Below are positions 37,574 through 46,109 of a stretch of 64,000 bases of DNA, piece after piece. Each line of letters starts with the position of its first letter. Position 1 is the first letter of the stretch. The position numbers were made by a program, and so were the translations under genes. The notes under the pieces are model-generated. The model had not been told where the DNA came from and did no database searches. It saw only the letters and a list, made by a program, of their open reading frames with translations. The DNA comes from Pollutimonas subterranea (lineage in GTDB: Bacteria > Pseudomonadota > Gammaproteobacteria > Burkholderiales > Burkholderiaceae_B), in assembly GCF_002849655.1 (NCBI RefSeq), contig NZ_PDNW01000004.1:243220-307219 (forward strand), given 5' to 3'.

Positions 37574-38848
37574 TCAGGCGGCACTGCCTACTGCGGCAGT
37601 GGCGGCGCGCTTGCGCTGGGCGGGACGGAAACTGAAGTGCATCCACACCAACGACACGCAAACCGTGCCGTACAGCAACATGAAGCAACTGGAACGGACC
37701 CCGGTCAGATCCAGCAGGAAGCCAAACATGATGGGCAGTACGAAGCCCCCCAGCCCGCCGGCCAGGCCGACCACGCCGGAGACGGCGCCGATGTTGTCGT
37801 CGAAATCGTCGGAAATGAACTTGAATACCGAGGCTTTGCCGATCGCCGTGGCGATGCCCACCACAAACATCAGCACGGTGAACAGGGTTGAATTGAGCGC
37901 TATATGGAATGTCTGCGGGCCGCTGGCGGTCTGGATAGTGAACTCAGTCTGGGGATAACTGAGGATGAAAAATGCCACCCAGCACACCCACATCACCCAC
38001 CAAGTGGTCTTGTACGCACCATAGCGATCGGAGAGCCATCCACCCGCGGCACGCAACACACCGCCAGGCAACGAGAAGCAGGCGGCCAGGAATGCCGCGA
38101 CCTGTATGTCGAAGCCATACTCGCCGATGTAGTACTTGGTCATCCACAGCGCCAGGGCCACATAGCCGCCGAACACGACCGAGTAATACTGGCAATAGCG
38201 CCATACCCGTGGATCCTTGAGAACCTTCATCTGTTTCTTGAACCCGACGCTCTTGCCCGTGTTGTGCGACGGGTCGGACGCGGAGAACACCCAGAACAAC
38301 AAGGCCGTCACCAACAAGGCCACTGCATAGACTTTCGGAACCACCGTCCACGCGCCGCCCGCAGCGATAATCAGCGCCGGAGCAACAAACTTGGTTATGG
38401 CCGAGCCCGAATTGCCGGCCCCGAACACGCCCATGGCAAAGCCTTGCTTATTGCGCGGAAACCAGCGCGCCACATAAGGCGTCCCGACCGAGAATGATCC
38501 GCCGACCAAGCCTACGAAAAGCGCCAGCACGAGGAAATGCCAGTAGGCGGTGGCGTAGGCCATCAGCCATATCGGCACGACGGCAACCAGCATGGTCAGG
38601 AAAAACACAATGCGCCCGCCGTAGCGGTCGGTCCAGATTCCCAGCGGAACCCGCACCAGCGAGCCGGTCAACACTGGCATGGCCGCCAGCAAACCAAATT
38701 CGGTTTCAGACAAATCAAGTTGCGCTTTGATTGGGATGCCGAGTACGGCAAACATCATCCACACCGCAAAGCAAACGGTGAAGGCGAAGGTGCTGGAAAT
38801 GAGGACGGAAGTTGCTTTGCCGGAACCGGCGCTGGGGGAGCTGCTCAT
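37574..38848 (-). CDS. narK1: Nitrate transporter, NarK1 type
   Basis: A 424-residue MFS protein with 12 likely membrane segments. Features include LSETEFGLLAAMPVLTGSLVRVPLG, GGSFSVGTPYVARWFPRNKQGFAMGVFGAGNSGSA and a second glycine-rich GLAGGLGGFVLPIMFGFLLD. NarK1-type proteins act as nitrate/proton symporters that start respiration. First gene of the minus-strand nar group. NarK1 and NarK2 are separate here, not fused as in Paracoccus. Confidence 0.92.
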   Translation of the reverse strand: MSSSPSAGSGKATSVLISSTFAFTVCFAVWMMFAVLGIPIKAQLDLSETEFGLLAAMPVLTGSLVRVPLGIWTDRYGGRIVFFLTMLVAVVPIWLMAYATAYWHFLVLALFVGLVGGSFSVGTPYVARWFPRNKQGFAMGVFGAGNSGSAITKFVAPALIIAAGGAWTVVPKVYAVALLVTALLFWVFSASDPSHNTGKSVGFKKQMKVLKDPRVWRYCQYYSVVFGGYVALALWMTKYYIGEYGFDIQVAAFLAACFSLPGGVLRAAGGWLSDRYGAYKTTWWVMWVCWVAFFILSYPQTEFTIQTASGPQTFHIALNSTLFTVLMFVVGIATAIGKASVFKFISDDFDDNIGAVSGVVGLAGGLGGFVLPIMFGFLLDLTGVRSSCFMLLYGTVCVSLVWMHFSFRPAQRKRAATAAVGSAA

Positions 38849-39155
38849 GGTCTTTCGCTGCCTTTCTGATCGAGTGATCGTTACAGGCTCAAGCTTAGGG
38901 AGCTGGCTCTCTACGGACTATTCCCCACTAGAACAGCATGGGGACTGCAATGTGACTAGTTATTCAAGACCACTGTCGTTGACATACTAATATATTAGTG
39001 TTTCAATTTATCGGCTGATCGACTTGCACCGCCCGGGCTTTCGAGTGTCGGCCGGAATGGGTGAGGATCGTAAACGGGGTAGGCGCCGGACCCGACCGGT
39101 AGCCAGCTTGGCCATACATACAGCAAGATAAATACAATCAAGGAGAGACAAAACC
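38849..39155. other. 307-bp intergenic region: nar promoter and Bug leader
   Basis: No gene is supported here. It holds the promoter of the minus-strand nar group and of the plus-strand Bug gene at 39156 (AAGGAGAG ribosome site just before its ATG). I looked for paired TTGAT/ATCAA half-sites of FNR/Anr type and found none I would defend. An AT-rich palindrome lies at 38986-38999. Confidence 0.6.
38986..38999. promoter_or_regulatory. AT-rich palindrome upstream of narK1
   Basis: ACTAATATATTAGT is a perfect 14-bp palindrome, about 137 bp upstream of the narK1 start and 157 bp upstream of the divergent Bug gene. It may be a regulator site or promoter DNA; by itself it does not match a known nitrate or oxygen control box. 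Confidence 0.35.
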
Positions 39156-40145
39156 ATGAAGACTCAACGCCGTATAGTGCTCAACACCTTATTGGCCGGC
39201 AGTTTGCTCGGCATCGTGGCTGTGCCCGCGCAGGCCGCCGACTGGCCGGCGGCAAAGCCGATTTCCTATGTGGTTCCTTTCACCGTCGGCGGTTCGACTG
39301 ACGTGGTTGGGCGCATGCTGGCCAGGAAGCTGGCGGAACGCCTGAACCAGAATGTAATCGTGGAGAACAAGCCCGGCGCGGCCGGTGCCATCGGCGCCGG
39401 CTATGTTGCCAGTGCGGCACCCGACGGCTACACCCTGTTTGGCGGCACCATCAGCACGCATGCCATCAATGCCAGCCTGTACAAGAACCTCAAGTACGAT
39501 CCCGTCAAGGATTTCGAGCCTGTATCGCTGATTGCCTATCTCCCCAATGTGCTGCTGGTGGATCCCAACCTGGGCGTGAATACGGTCGGGGAACTGATCG
39601 AATTGCTGAAACGCAGTCCGGACAAGCGCACCTTCGCATCGTCGGGTGCGGGTACCTCTACCCATCTGACCGGCGAGCTGTTCGCCAACGCGATCGGCGT
39701 GCCGTTGACCCACGTGCCGTACAAGGGTACGCCACCGGCCATGGTCGATGTGTCGTCGGGCCAAGTCACGTTCATGTTCGACCAAATGACAGCGGCCCTG
39801 CCGCTGCTGCAGGCCGGCAAGTTGAAGCTGCTTGCCGTCACCACCAAGGATCGTATCGCGCTGTCGCCAAAGACCCCCACCATGGAAGAAGCCGGCGTGG
39901 CCGGCTTCAATGTGGCATCTTGGCAAGCCGTTTATGCACCCAAGGGTACGCCCAAGCCCATCCTGGATCGTCTGGCCCAGGAGCTGGCCGTGATCGTAAA
40001 AGATCCAGAAGTGCAGGAGCAGTTGGGCAAGACCATGGGGATGCAATTGGTAGGCAGCACGCCCGAGGGATTACGCGACTTGATGGCCCTGGAAATCCCG
40101 CGCTGGGCCGAGGTGGTGGAGAAGTCCGGGGCCAGCATTAACTGA
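39156..40145 (+). CDS. Bug-family periplasmic solute receptor
   Basis: A 329-residue Bug receptor. Leader MKTQRRIVLNTLLAGSLLG ends near AQAAD; the ligand loop is VPFTVGGSTDVVGR, followed by VENKPGAAGAIG and HVPYKGTPPAMVDVSSG. It stands alone: nar genes diverge upstream and a tautomerase gene converges downstream with a 15-bp gap. GAGCGC-TTTT-GCGCTC at 40170-40185, inside the tautomerase 3' end, could terminate it. Confidence 0.92.
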   Translation: MKTQRRIVLNTLLAGSLLGIVAVPAQAADWPAAKPISYVVPFTVGGSTDVVGRMLARKLAERLNQNVIVENKPGAAGAIGAGYVASAAPDGYTLFGGTISTHAINASLYKNLKYDPVKDFEPVSLIAYLPNVLLVDPNLGVNTVGELIELLKRSPDKRTFASSGAGTSTHLTGELFANAIGVPLTHVPYKGTPPAMVDVSSGQVTFMFDQMTAALPLLQAGKLKLLAVTTKDRIALSPKTPTMEEAGVAGFNVASWQAVYAPKGTPKPILDRLAQELAVIVKDPEVQEQLGKTMGMQLVGSTPEGLRDLMALEIPRWAEVVEKSGASIN

Positions 40146-40160
40146 GCGGATTATCTTGGA

Positions 40161-40532
40161 TCAACGGCCGAGCGCTTTTGCGCTCTTGCCGCCAATGCCA
40201 ACATTGATCTTTGGCATGTCATGCAGTAACACGCGGACGCTTTCCCCGAACACACCCAAGCTTTCCGCAGTCGCTTTGGTCAAGCCGTCGATAAGGTCCG
40301 CCTTTTGCAACTCGGTACGCCCCTCCATCATGAATACCTCAATAATGGTGAGTGGAGCGTCGATCACGCCGGCAACTCCCGATGCCCCAGGCGGCAACTC
40401 CTCGAGCATCACGCGGATGGTGGGCAAGGGCATGCCCAACGTCTTGGCGATCGCATCCGTGTAGGCACCGATAAGCACGGCTTTTTGTTCTCGAGTATGG
40501 CCACTTTGAATGTGTGCCTTCATCATTGGCAT
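40161..40532 (-). CDS. Tandem 4-oxalocrotonate tautomerase-family protein
   Basis: A 123-residue protein made of two tautomerase units. The first starts MPMMKAHIQSGHTREQKAVL, so Pro1 would be the catalytic N terminus after Met removal, and is followed by MPLPTIRVMLEELPP. The second starts APLTIIEVFMMEGRTELQKADLIDGL and ends VRVLLHDMPKINVGIGG. Both halves keep the beta-alpha-beta layout, but only the first can have a terminal Pro. It lies 30 bp after a Bug gene on the same strand and probably shares its operon, which suggests isomerisation of an unsaturated 2-oxoacid or dicarboxylate. Confidence 0.87.
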   Translation of the reverse strand: MPMMKAHIQSGHTREQKAVLIGAYTDAIAKTLGMPLPTIRVMLEELPPGASGVAGVIDAPLTIIEVFMMEGRTELQKADLIDGLTKATAESLGVFGESVRVLLHDMPKINVGIGGKSAKALGR

Positions 40533-40562
40533 AGCTAAAGCTCCTGAAAAATTTGCTGCGGA

Positions 40563-41513
40563 TCAACGTTGAGCCGCCGAAAGCACGGATTCCCATAGAT
40601 TCTTCTCTTTCTCTATGCGTGCAGTGACGTCTTCAGCGCCGCCAGTAAACATCTCGTAGCCGGACAACTTCATCTGTTTCTGAAAGTCCGCGTTGTTGCG
40701 CACTGCGATCAGGGCTTTGCTCAGGGTTTCGGAGACACTTGCAGGGATCGCTTTAGGCGCAAAGAGTCCAAACCAGCTTGTTACTTCGTAATCCGGATAA
40801 CCAAGTTCTGCGACACTGGGCACATCAGGGAACATGGCATTTCTATGCTTGGACGTAACCGCCAGAGGTTTGACCTTGCCACCTTTGACATGAGCTTGCG
40901 CCGTTGCCGTGACATCAAAGAACATCGAGATTTGCCCGCCGATTACGTCCATCATCGCCGGTGCAGCACCCCTGTACGGAACGTGTGTCATAGGCGCGCC
41001 GGTAAGCTGCCTGAAATATTCCCCCGACAAGTGGCTGGATGAACCAATCCCGGAGCTGCCATACGTCACAGCCTCGGGATTGGTCTTGGAGTACGTAATA
41101 AGCTCCTCCAGATTACTGACCGGCACCGTATCGTTTACAAGCAGGATATTGGTGTAATCGACGATGCCGCCTATAGGCGCCAGCTCCTCCAGCGACTTCA
41201 CCTCGGCATCCCGATTAATGGTCGGCATGACGGTAAAGGTTGCGCCCACAGCGAAGTAGAGCGTATAGCCATCCGGCGCCGACTTTGCCGTACCGGAGGC
41301 CGCAATCAAGCCGGATGCGCCGCTTCGGTTCTCTACTACGACTGTTTGGTTCATTTCTTCGCCCAGGTGCTTGGCAAATACGCGAGCGGCCAGATCCACC
41401 GAACCACCCGTCGCATACCCGCTAATCAACCTGATCGGCTTTGCGGGATATTCCGCCGCCATGGCTGGAGCCATGGCACACATCAAGGCCGTCAAAACAA
41501 AATATCTCTTCAT
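40563..41513 (-). CDS. Bug-family periplasmic solute receptor
   Basis: A 316-residue Bug receptor. ATG at 41513 is chosen because it starts the leader MKRYFVLTALMCAMAPAMA; the upstream in-frame extension has no leader character. The ligand loop SGYATGGSVDLAAR departs from the usual VPF-x-x-GG form. VVENRSGASGL and HVPYRGAAPAMMDVIGG are standard. It is followed by the tautomerase gene and preceded, 196 bp upstream, by an ATTCCA-N5-TGGAAT site matching the one at the IclR gene. Confidence 0.92.
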   Translation of the reverse strand: MKRYFVLTALMCAMAPAMAAEYPAKPIRLISGYATGGSVDLAARVFAKHLGEEMNQTVVVENRSGASGLIAASGTAKSAPDGYTLYFAVGATFTVMPTINRDAEVKSLEELAPIGGIVDYTNILLVNDTVPVSNLEELITYSKTNPEAVTYGSSGIGSSSHLSGEYFRQLTGAPMTHVPYRGAAPAMMDVIGGQISMFFDVTATAQAHVKGGKVKPLAVTSKHRNAMFPDVPSVAELGYPDYEVTSWFGLFAPKAIPASVSETLSKALIAVRNNADFQKQMKLSGYEMFTGGAEDVTARIEKEKNLWESVLSAAQR

Positions 41514-41874
41514 ACCAAATGTCCCCTTAAACCTGTTTATCTGAGTCGGCACCACAATCGGTATGACCCTTCGTTAGTTAGCCGTTCACGATCAACGCAG
41601 CACATCGTCGGCTCGGAAAGCTCTGCATCCGGGCCATGCCGCGCGCGTTGGATCCCTGCCAGCCAGTCTATGGATGAGCAATGCAAGTAGCAATAATGGC
41701 GAGCGGAGATTCCACGGTATGGAATAGCCTGTCAGCACGAAGTCGGCGGGACTGAACATCCGTCGAACTTAAAGTGAAATGTGATGAAGGGAAGGGCGCC
41801 TAGCCATCAATGGCATCCGTTGCCAAAGCGGTGTTTGCAATCAAGACTAAAGACGTGCGCTTGAAGCTATTGCC
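41514..41874. other. 361-bp intergenic region with one operator-like repeat
   Basis: No coding region is supported. It is the leader of the Bug-tautomerase operon and the 3' flank of the IclR gene. The only clear structure is the inverted repeat at 41709-41725. Confidence 0.6.
41709..41725. promoter_or_regulatory. Predicted IclR operator, copy 1
   Basis: ATTCCA-CGGTA-TGGAAT: perfect 6-bp arms with a 5-bp spacer. The same arms and spacing recur at 42680-42696 beside the IclR-family gene, so this copy probably places the Bug-tautomerase operon under the same regulator. Confidence 0.6.
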
Positions 41875-42642
41875 TCAGGAAAGAAGATCCGTTTCCTGTT
41901 CCCACACCTGACCTATCTGATCGGCTGTTTTTCTAAGCTCAGGCAAAAACTTCTTGATCAGGTCGTTGTCCAGCATGCGTGAGAACGTGGAATAAGCCAT
42001 GGTCCCAACAATATTCCCGCCGGCCATGATCGGCACGGCAAGCGCGCTGCTGTCCGAATCTTTATCGCCACGTCGAAGACCATAGCCTTGGGTGCGCGTT
42101 TGCGTGACCATCCGGCGCATGGAGATGAAGTTGGGAGGGCTGGTATCCGGGTGGCCCAGGCAGTACAGGTCATACAGGATGCGCCGCTCGCCAGCATCGC
42201 AAAAAGAGAAGTAAGCGCGACCCAACGCAGACTCAAACAGCGTATATCGGCGGCCGTAGCTGCTGGGACGAATCGCGTAGGGGCTGTAGGGCATCGTGCA
42301 AAAGTTCACCCTCAGGTCACAGCCGTCAACCACTCCGATCGAAAGAGGCCATTTAATTCGCTTGGTAGTCGCAATAAGGATGGGTGCTGCAGCGTCGACC
42401 AGTCGACTTTGCTGCACCACGCCGTGGCTGAGCTCGTTTACCGCACCGGTCAACTGATAGTAGCCGTACATCCCTTCATGACTTCGTACATACCCTTCTT
42501 CCCGTAGCGCAGCCAGCGACCTGTGCAATGTCGACTTTGGCAGCCCTGTGCGGTCGCCGAGTTCCTGCAACGACCATACCGGCTTTTCGTTCATGATTCG
42601 GAGCACGTGAAATGCTCTGTGGACGGAACGGATGACTGTCAT
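41875..42642 (-). CDS. IclR-family transcriptional regulator
   Basis: A 255-residue regulator. The HTH is at the N terminus (VHRAFHVLRIMNEKPVWSLQELGDRTGLPKSTLHRSLAAL); the C-terminal effector domain has a Cys/Arg-rich part (RRYTLFESALGRAYFSFC) and SSALAVPIMAGGNIVGTMAYSTFSR. ATG at 42642 follows GGGAGAAG, so the long upstream extension of the frame is not used. It is divergent from Bug-cupin-aldolase and upstream of Bug-tautomerase; identical inverted repeats at both promoters point to control of both. Confidence 0.9.
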   Translation of the reverse strand: MTVIRSVHRAFHVLRIMNEKPVWSLQELGDRTGLPKSTLHRSLAALREEGYVRSHEGMYGYYQLTGAVNELSHGVVQQSRLVDAAAPILIATTKRIKWPLSIGVVDGCDLRVNFCTMPYSPYAIRPSSYGRRYTLFESALGRAYFSFCDAGERRILYDLYCLGHPDTSPPNFISMRRMVTQTRTQGYGLRRGDKDSDSSALAVPIMAGGNIVGTMAYSTFSRMLDNDLIKKFLPELRKTADQIGQVWEQETDLLS

Positions 42643-42679
42643 TTCTTCTCCCAGCCGGTTTTGAATAGCTCGACCCAAT

Positions 42680-42696
42680 ATTCCAGCATGTGGAAT
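42680..42696. promoter_or_regulatory. Predicted IclR operator, copy 2
   Basis: ATTCCA-GCATG-TGGAAT in the divergent region, 38 bp upstream of the IclR start and 114 bp upstream of the Bug start at 42811. Arms and spacing are identical to copy 1 at 41709-41725, while the spacer differs, as expected of a real dimer site. Confidence 0.65.
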
Positions 42697-42810
42697 CTGC
42701 CGTCGCGCGCATTGAAGTATAGCCGGCTGCTTACCTACAATCGAACGCACATGGAGACAAGGCGCCTGCCTCATGCAGGCAAATTCACGCGAAGACGCAG
42801 AGGTATATAA

Positions 42811-43800
42811 ATGAAAAACATGACACACGGTCGCAGAGCTTTCCTGGCCAGCTGCATGGCAAGTGCAGCATTGCTTATGAGTCCAGTCACTCAGGCCGAA
42901 GAGCAATATCCCAAGAAGACTGTTTCTCTCGTAGTTCCGTTTGCACCGGGCGGTTCGACAGACATCCTGGGCCGCATGATCGCGCAGCATTACTTCAAAG
43001 ACTCCGGCGTCACGACTATCGTCGAGAATACGCCCGGAGCGGGAGGCAACATTGGAGCCGCGAAAGTGGCCAGGTCAAAACCGGACGGATACACGCTTGA
43101 AATTGGAGCCATGTCCACGCATGCCATGAATGGCAGCCTGTATACCTCCTTGGCGTTCGACCCAATGAAGGAATTCGTGCCAGTGGCCATGCTGGCTCAG
43201 GCGATTAACGTTATCGCGGTCAAGCCATCGTTTCCGGCGCAAAACTTCGACGAGCTCATCAAGCACGTCCGCGCCAACCCTGGCAAGGTCAATTACTCCT
43301 CCGGCGGAATCGGCACACACAATCATCTGACGCTGGCCCTGCTGGAAGAGAAAGCTGGCTTAGAGATGGTTCATGTTCCCTACAAGGGAGGCGGGCCGGC
43401 CGTAACAGCGCTGCTGCAAGGGGAAGTCGACATGTTCGCCGGTGGCGCATCACTTCTTTTGCGCCACGCAGAGGCGGGGAACGTGCGATTGATCGCAGTA
43501 ACCGAAGCGACGCCCAGCGACTTAGTGCCAGGTGTACCCAGCGCATCGGAAGTGGCGTCCGATTTCGTGGTGACAAACTGGTATGGGGTATTTGGTCCCA
43601 AGGGAATGGATCCAGCGCTGGTCGAGACGATCAATGCCGAGATCAACCGCATTGTCGCCCTGCCGGAGGTTGCGCAGCGCCTGAAAGGCATGGGGATGAT
43701 TCCTTTGCCAATCAAGCCTGGTGAACTGGCCAAGATGCTGCAGCAGGACTACGACCTTTGGTCCAAGACCATCACCTCGCTCAACATCGCCAACAATTAA
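42811..43800 (+). CDS. Bug-family periplasmic solute receptor
   Basis: A 329-residue Bug receptor. The leader has GRRAFLASCMASAALLM, another twin-arginine-like motif, and ends near TQAEE. The ligand loop is VPFAPGGSTDILGR; VENTPGAGGNIGAAK and HVPYKGGGPAVTALL follow. AGAGGT precedes the ATG. First gene of a likely operon with a cupin and an HpaI-type aldolase; a 6-bp-stem hairpin (43806-43823) lies between it and the cupin and may reduce downstream expression relative to the receptor. Confidence 0.92.
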   Translation: MKNMTHGRRAFLASCMASAALLMSPVTQAEEQYPKKTVSLVVPFAPGGSTDILGRMIAQHYFKDSGVTTIVENTPGAGGNIGAAKVARSKPDGYTLEIGAMSTHAMNGSLYTSLAFDPMKEFVPVAMLAQAINVIAVKPSFPAQNFDELIKHVRANPGKVNYSSGGIGTHNHLTLALLEEKAGLEMVHVPYKGGGPAVTALLQGEVDMFAGGASLLLRHAEAGNVRLIAVTEATPSDLVPGVPSASEVASDFVVTNWYGVFGPKGMDPALVETINAEINRIVALPEVAQRLKGMGMIPLPIKPGELAKMLQQDYDLWSKTITSLNIANN

Positions 43801-43844
43801 GGATAGGCCGGGTTCATCCGGCCCACATTAAAGGAAACAGATCC

Positions 43845-44180
43845 ATGAACATCAAGCAGATCAATTGGGAGAACACTGAGTGGAAAACAGTGCGCCAAGG
43901 CATTGAGCGTAAAGCATTCGGGGGCGATGGTGCCACAATAGCGCTTCATCGACTTTGGCCTGGCCACGAGGTACTACCTCATTCGCACGAGAACGAGCAA
44001 ATTGCTTACATCATCGAGGGTTCAGTCGATTTTCGCTTAGGCGATCAGGTCATTCGGCTCGGTCCAGGTGGTATTGTCGTTGTGCCGCCCAATGTCATTC
44101 ACTGCGCCACCGTAGTAGGAGATGAGCCAGTATTGAATCTGGACGTATTCACGCCAGCACGTCCAGAATACGAAACATGA
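43845..44180 (+). CDS. Small cupin-domain protein
   Basis: A 111-residue cupin with metal ligands in LPHSHENEQIAYIIEGSVDFRLG and the late His in VPPNVIHCATVVG. ATG at 43845 follows AAGGAAAC. It overlaps the aldolase start by 4 bp (ATGA), so its product probably acts with the aldolase, either as a metal-dependent enzyme in the same pathway or a small regulator. Not related by more than fold to the cupin at 20559. Confidence 0.85.
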   Translation: MNIKQINWENTEWKTVRQGIERKAFGGDGATIALHRLWPGHEVLPHSHENEQIAYIIEGSVDFRLGDQVIRLGPGGIVVVPPNVIHCATVVGDEPVLNLDVFTPARPEYET

Positions 44181-44983
44181 CCGGCACAGGATCCATACAT
44201 TCCCGGCGCGCATCGTCATGTCTTCGCGATGCGATCTCGGAAGGCCAAAGACTGGCGGGCACCTTCGTCAAGACAACGCATTACCAGATCGTGGAAGTCC
44301 TTGCGGGCACAGAGCTGGACTTTGTTGTCCTTGACGCTGAGCACGCCCCCTTCGGTAGAGAATCTCTTGATGCGTGCTGCCTGGCTGCCCGTGCGGGGCA
44401 CTTGCCAGCCTTGGTACGTACCGCATCCTCTCGGCCCGAAGACATACTTCAAGCCCTCGATTGCGGCGCCAGCGGCGTGTTAGTTCCCCATGTGGACGAC
44501 GCGGAGATCGCCTCCGCCGTTGTGAGGTCTGCCCGGTATCGAGAAGCGAATGGGGCGAGAGGTTTTTCCAACTCACCCCGTGCCGGCGGGTATGGTGAGT
44601 TAACCCTCGCGAAACACATCAGCGAAAGCGATCAACGGACGACCGTTATTGTCCAAATTGAAACCGCAACAAGTGTTGAAAATATCGGAGAGATTGCCCA
44701 GACGCCCGGCATAGACGCGCTTTTTGTGGGACGGGCTGATTTGGCCGTATCTTACGGCGTTGATAGCATCACTCATCCTCGTGTACAGGAAGCGGTCGAA
44801 CACATCTGCCAAGTAGCCCAAGCTTGCGGTCAACCCCTAGGCATTTTTCTGCCGGACACCGCGGAACTTGATGTTTTCACGGCGTTGGGATTTACCTTCT
44901 TTATCATTGCTTCTGACCAAGGCTTGCTGAAAAGACACGTCAAACAGGTGGCCGCGCAAATTCTCGCGACGGCACCATCGTAA
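44177..44983 (+). CDS. HpcH/HpaI-family aldolase
   Basis: A 268-residue class II aldolase. It has DFVVLDAEHAPFG near the N terminus, LPALVRTA with the conserved Arg, and the metal ligands in VIVQIETATSVENIGEIA and FVGRADLAVSYG. Family members cleave 4-hydroxy-2-oxoacids to pyruvate plus an aldehyde. Together with the Bug receptor and cupin it suggests uptake and cleavage of a hydroxy-oxoacid or sugar acid. Overlap with the cupin gene indicates coupling. Confidence 0.9.
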   Translation: MTGTGSIHSRRASSCLRDAISEGQRLAGTFVKTTHYQIVEVLAGTELDFVVLDAEHAPFGRESLDACCLAARAGHLPALVRTASSRPEDILQALDCGASGVLVPHVDDAEIASAVVRSARYREANGARGFSNSPRAGGYGELTLAKHISESDQRTTVIVQIETATSVENIGEIAQTPGIDALFVGRADLAVSYGVDSITHPRVQEAVEHICQVAQACGQPLGIFLPDTAELDVFTALGFTFFIIASDQGLLKRHVKQVAAQILATAPS

Positions 44984-45034
44984 AACCATGAATTGACATG
45001 ATTTTCATCGGCTTGCCGCCCATGGGCCGTCCCC

Positions 45035-45985
45035 CTAAACCACATAGTCCGGCCTGTCCTCGCCGCCATCCGACAACCGAGCAGCCAACAGGCGAGTCAC
45101 GACTTTTTGGACCGCTCTGACGGCCGAATCCGGCGTACGGTTTTGATTGCTCACCAGGTTGATGGTCCGGGTGATGCTGGGGTCGGCGATGGGCGTGATG
45201 GCCAGTTCCTGGCGGGACAACTCATCGTCGATGGAATGAATCGACAAAATGCTGTGCCCCTTGCCGGCCGCCACCAGTTTCTTGATCGCGTGGGTTGAAT
45301 CAACATCGATCAGGATCTTCGGACTTTTGCCGATGCTGTCCAGGAAGACCTTTTCGATCATCAGCCGCAAGGTTTGCGGAAACGCCGGCAATATCAGGTC
45401 GAGCTCGGCAATTTCCGCAATGGTGATGACATCGGGAAGGGCGCCTTTAGCCTCGCGGTTACTGACCAGATACAGCTTCTCGCGCGCCAGGAAATTCACC
45501 ACCAGAGGGGTATTGCCTGGGGTATCGTAGACCACGGCCATATCGATACGGCCACTTTCGGTCCACTCCAGAAGCGTGCCGCTCATGCTCTCGACCAGCG
45601 CCAGCTGAATGTTTGGGTAGATACGATTCACGCTCTCCAGCACGTCCACGCAAAACTTCGTATTGATGGCGGTGGACATCCCGAGCTTCACATGGCCAAA
45701 CGGATTACTGTCCGATGACACGAAGTCGGTGTGTACGGACTCCACACGCCTGATGATTTCCAAGGCATGGATCTTTAATTTATGTCCGGCGGCGGTCAGT
45801 TCGATGCCCCGCGGCAATCGCGTGAACAGCCGTTGTCCCAGTTCGGTTTCCAGCTGCTTCAAGCGCTGGGAAAGTGCGGGTTGCGCCACATGAATCTGCA
45901 CCGCTGCCCCCGAAATGCTGCCCGCTTTTATAACGGCCAGAAAGTATCGCAACTGAGTAAGTGTCACGTCATTGTTCCATGACAA
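45035..45985 (-). CDS. LysR-family transcriptional regulator
   Basis: A 316-residue LysR regulator. The winged helix is TLTQLRYFLAVIKAGSISGAAVQIHVAQPALSQRLKQLETELG, with the usual effector domain from about residue 90. It is divergent from the Bug-CaiB-CitE genes at 46110-49180. A 9-bp inverted repeat at 46004-46025 lies between the two starts and is the likely binding site. Confidence 0.92.
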   Translation of the reverse strand: MSWNNDVTLTQLRYFLAVIKAGSISGAAVQIHVAQPALSQRLKQLETELGQRLFTRLPRGIELTAAGHKLKIHALEIIRRVESVHTDFVSSDSNPFGHVKLGMSTAINTKFCVDVLESVNRIYPNIQLALVESMSGTLLEWTESGRIDMAVVYDTPGNTPLVVNFLAREKLYLVSNREAKGALPDVITIAEIAELDLILPAFPQTLRLMIEKVFLDSIGKSPKILIDVDSTHAIKKLVAAGKGHSILSIHSIDDELSRQELAITPIADPSITRTINLVSNQNRTPDSAVRAVQKVVTRLLAARLSDGGEDRPDYVV

Positions 45986-46003
45986 TAGTTTCCTTCACGC
46001 ATT

Positions 46004-46025
46004 GGCATACATGAATATGTATGCC
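46004..46025. promoter_or_regulatory. Inverted repeat in the LysR/Bug divergent promoter
   Basis: GGCATACAT-N4-ATGTATGCC, a perfect 9-bp dyad. It starts 18 bp upstream of the LysR ATG and ends 84 bp upstream of the Bug start, the usual place for a LysR recognition site controlling both directions. Confidence 0.6.
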
Positions 46026-46109
46026 GCACATATTAAAACAATATTTGATATATGCCAGCGCGAATGGAAGAATAGAAGACTACTTATATGAACTATCGGA
46101 GACACGGTT

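Noticed and set aside
38849..39155. Possible FNR/Anr box (TTGAC followed by TAATA) in the nar promoter
   Set aside because: Only one half-site is tolerable; the second half does not match ATCAA, so I do not call it.
39189..40046. Long minus-strand frame opposite the Bug gene at 39156
   Set aside because: Shadow of a conserved Bug gene; no motif or start signal.
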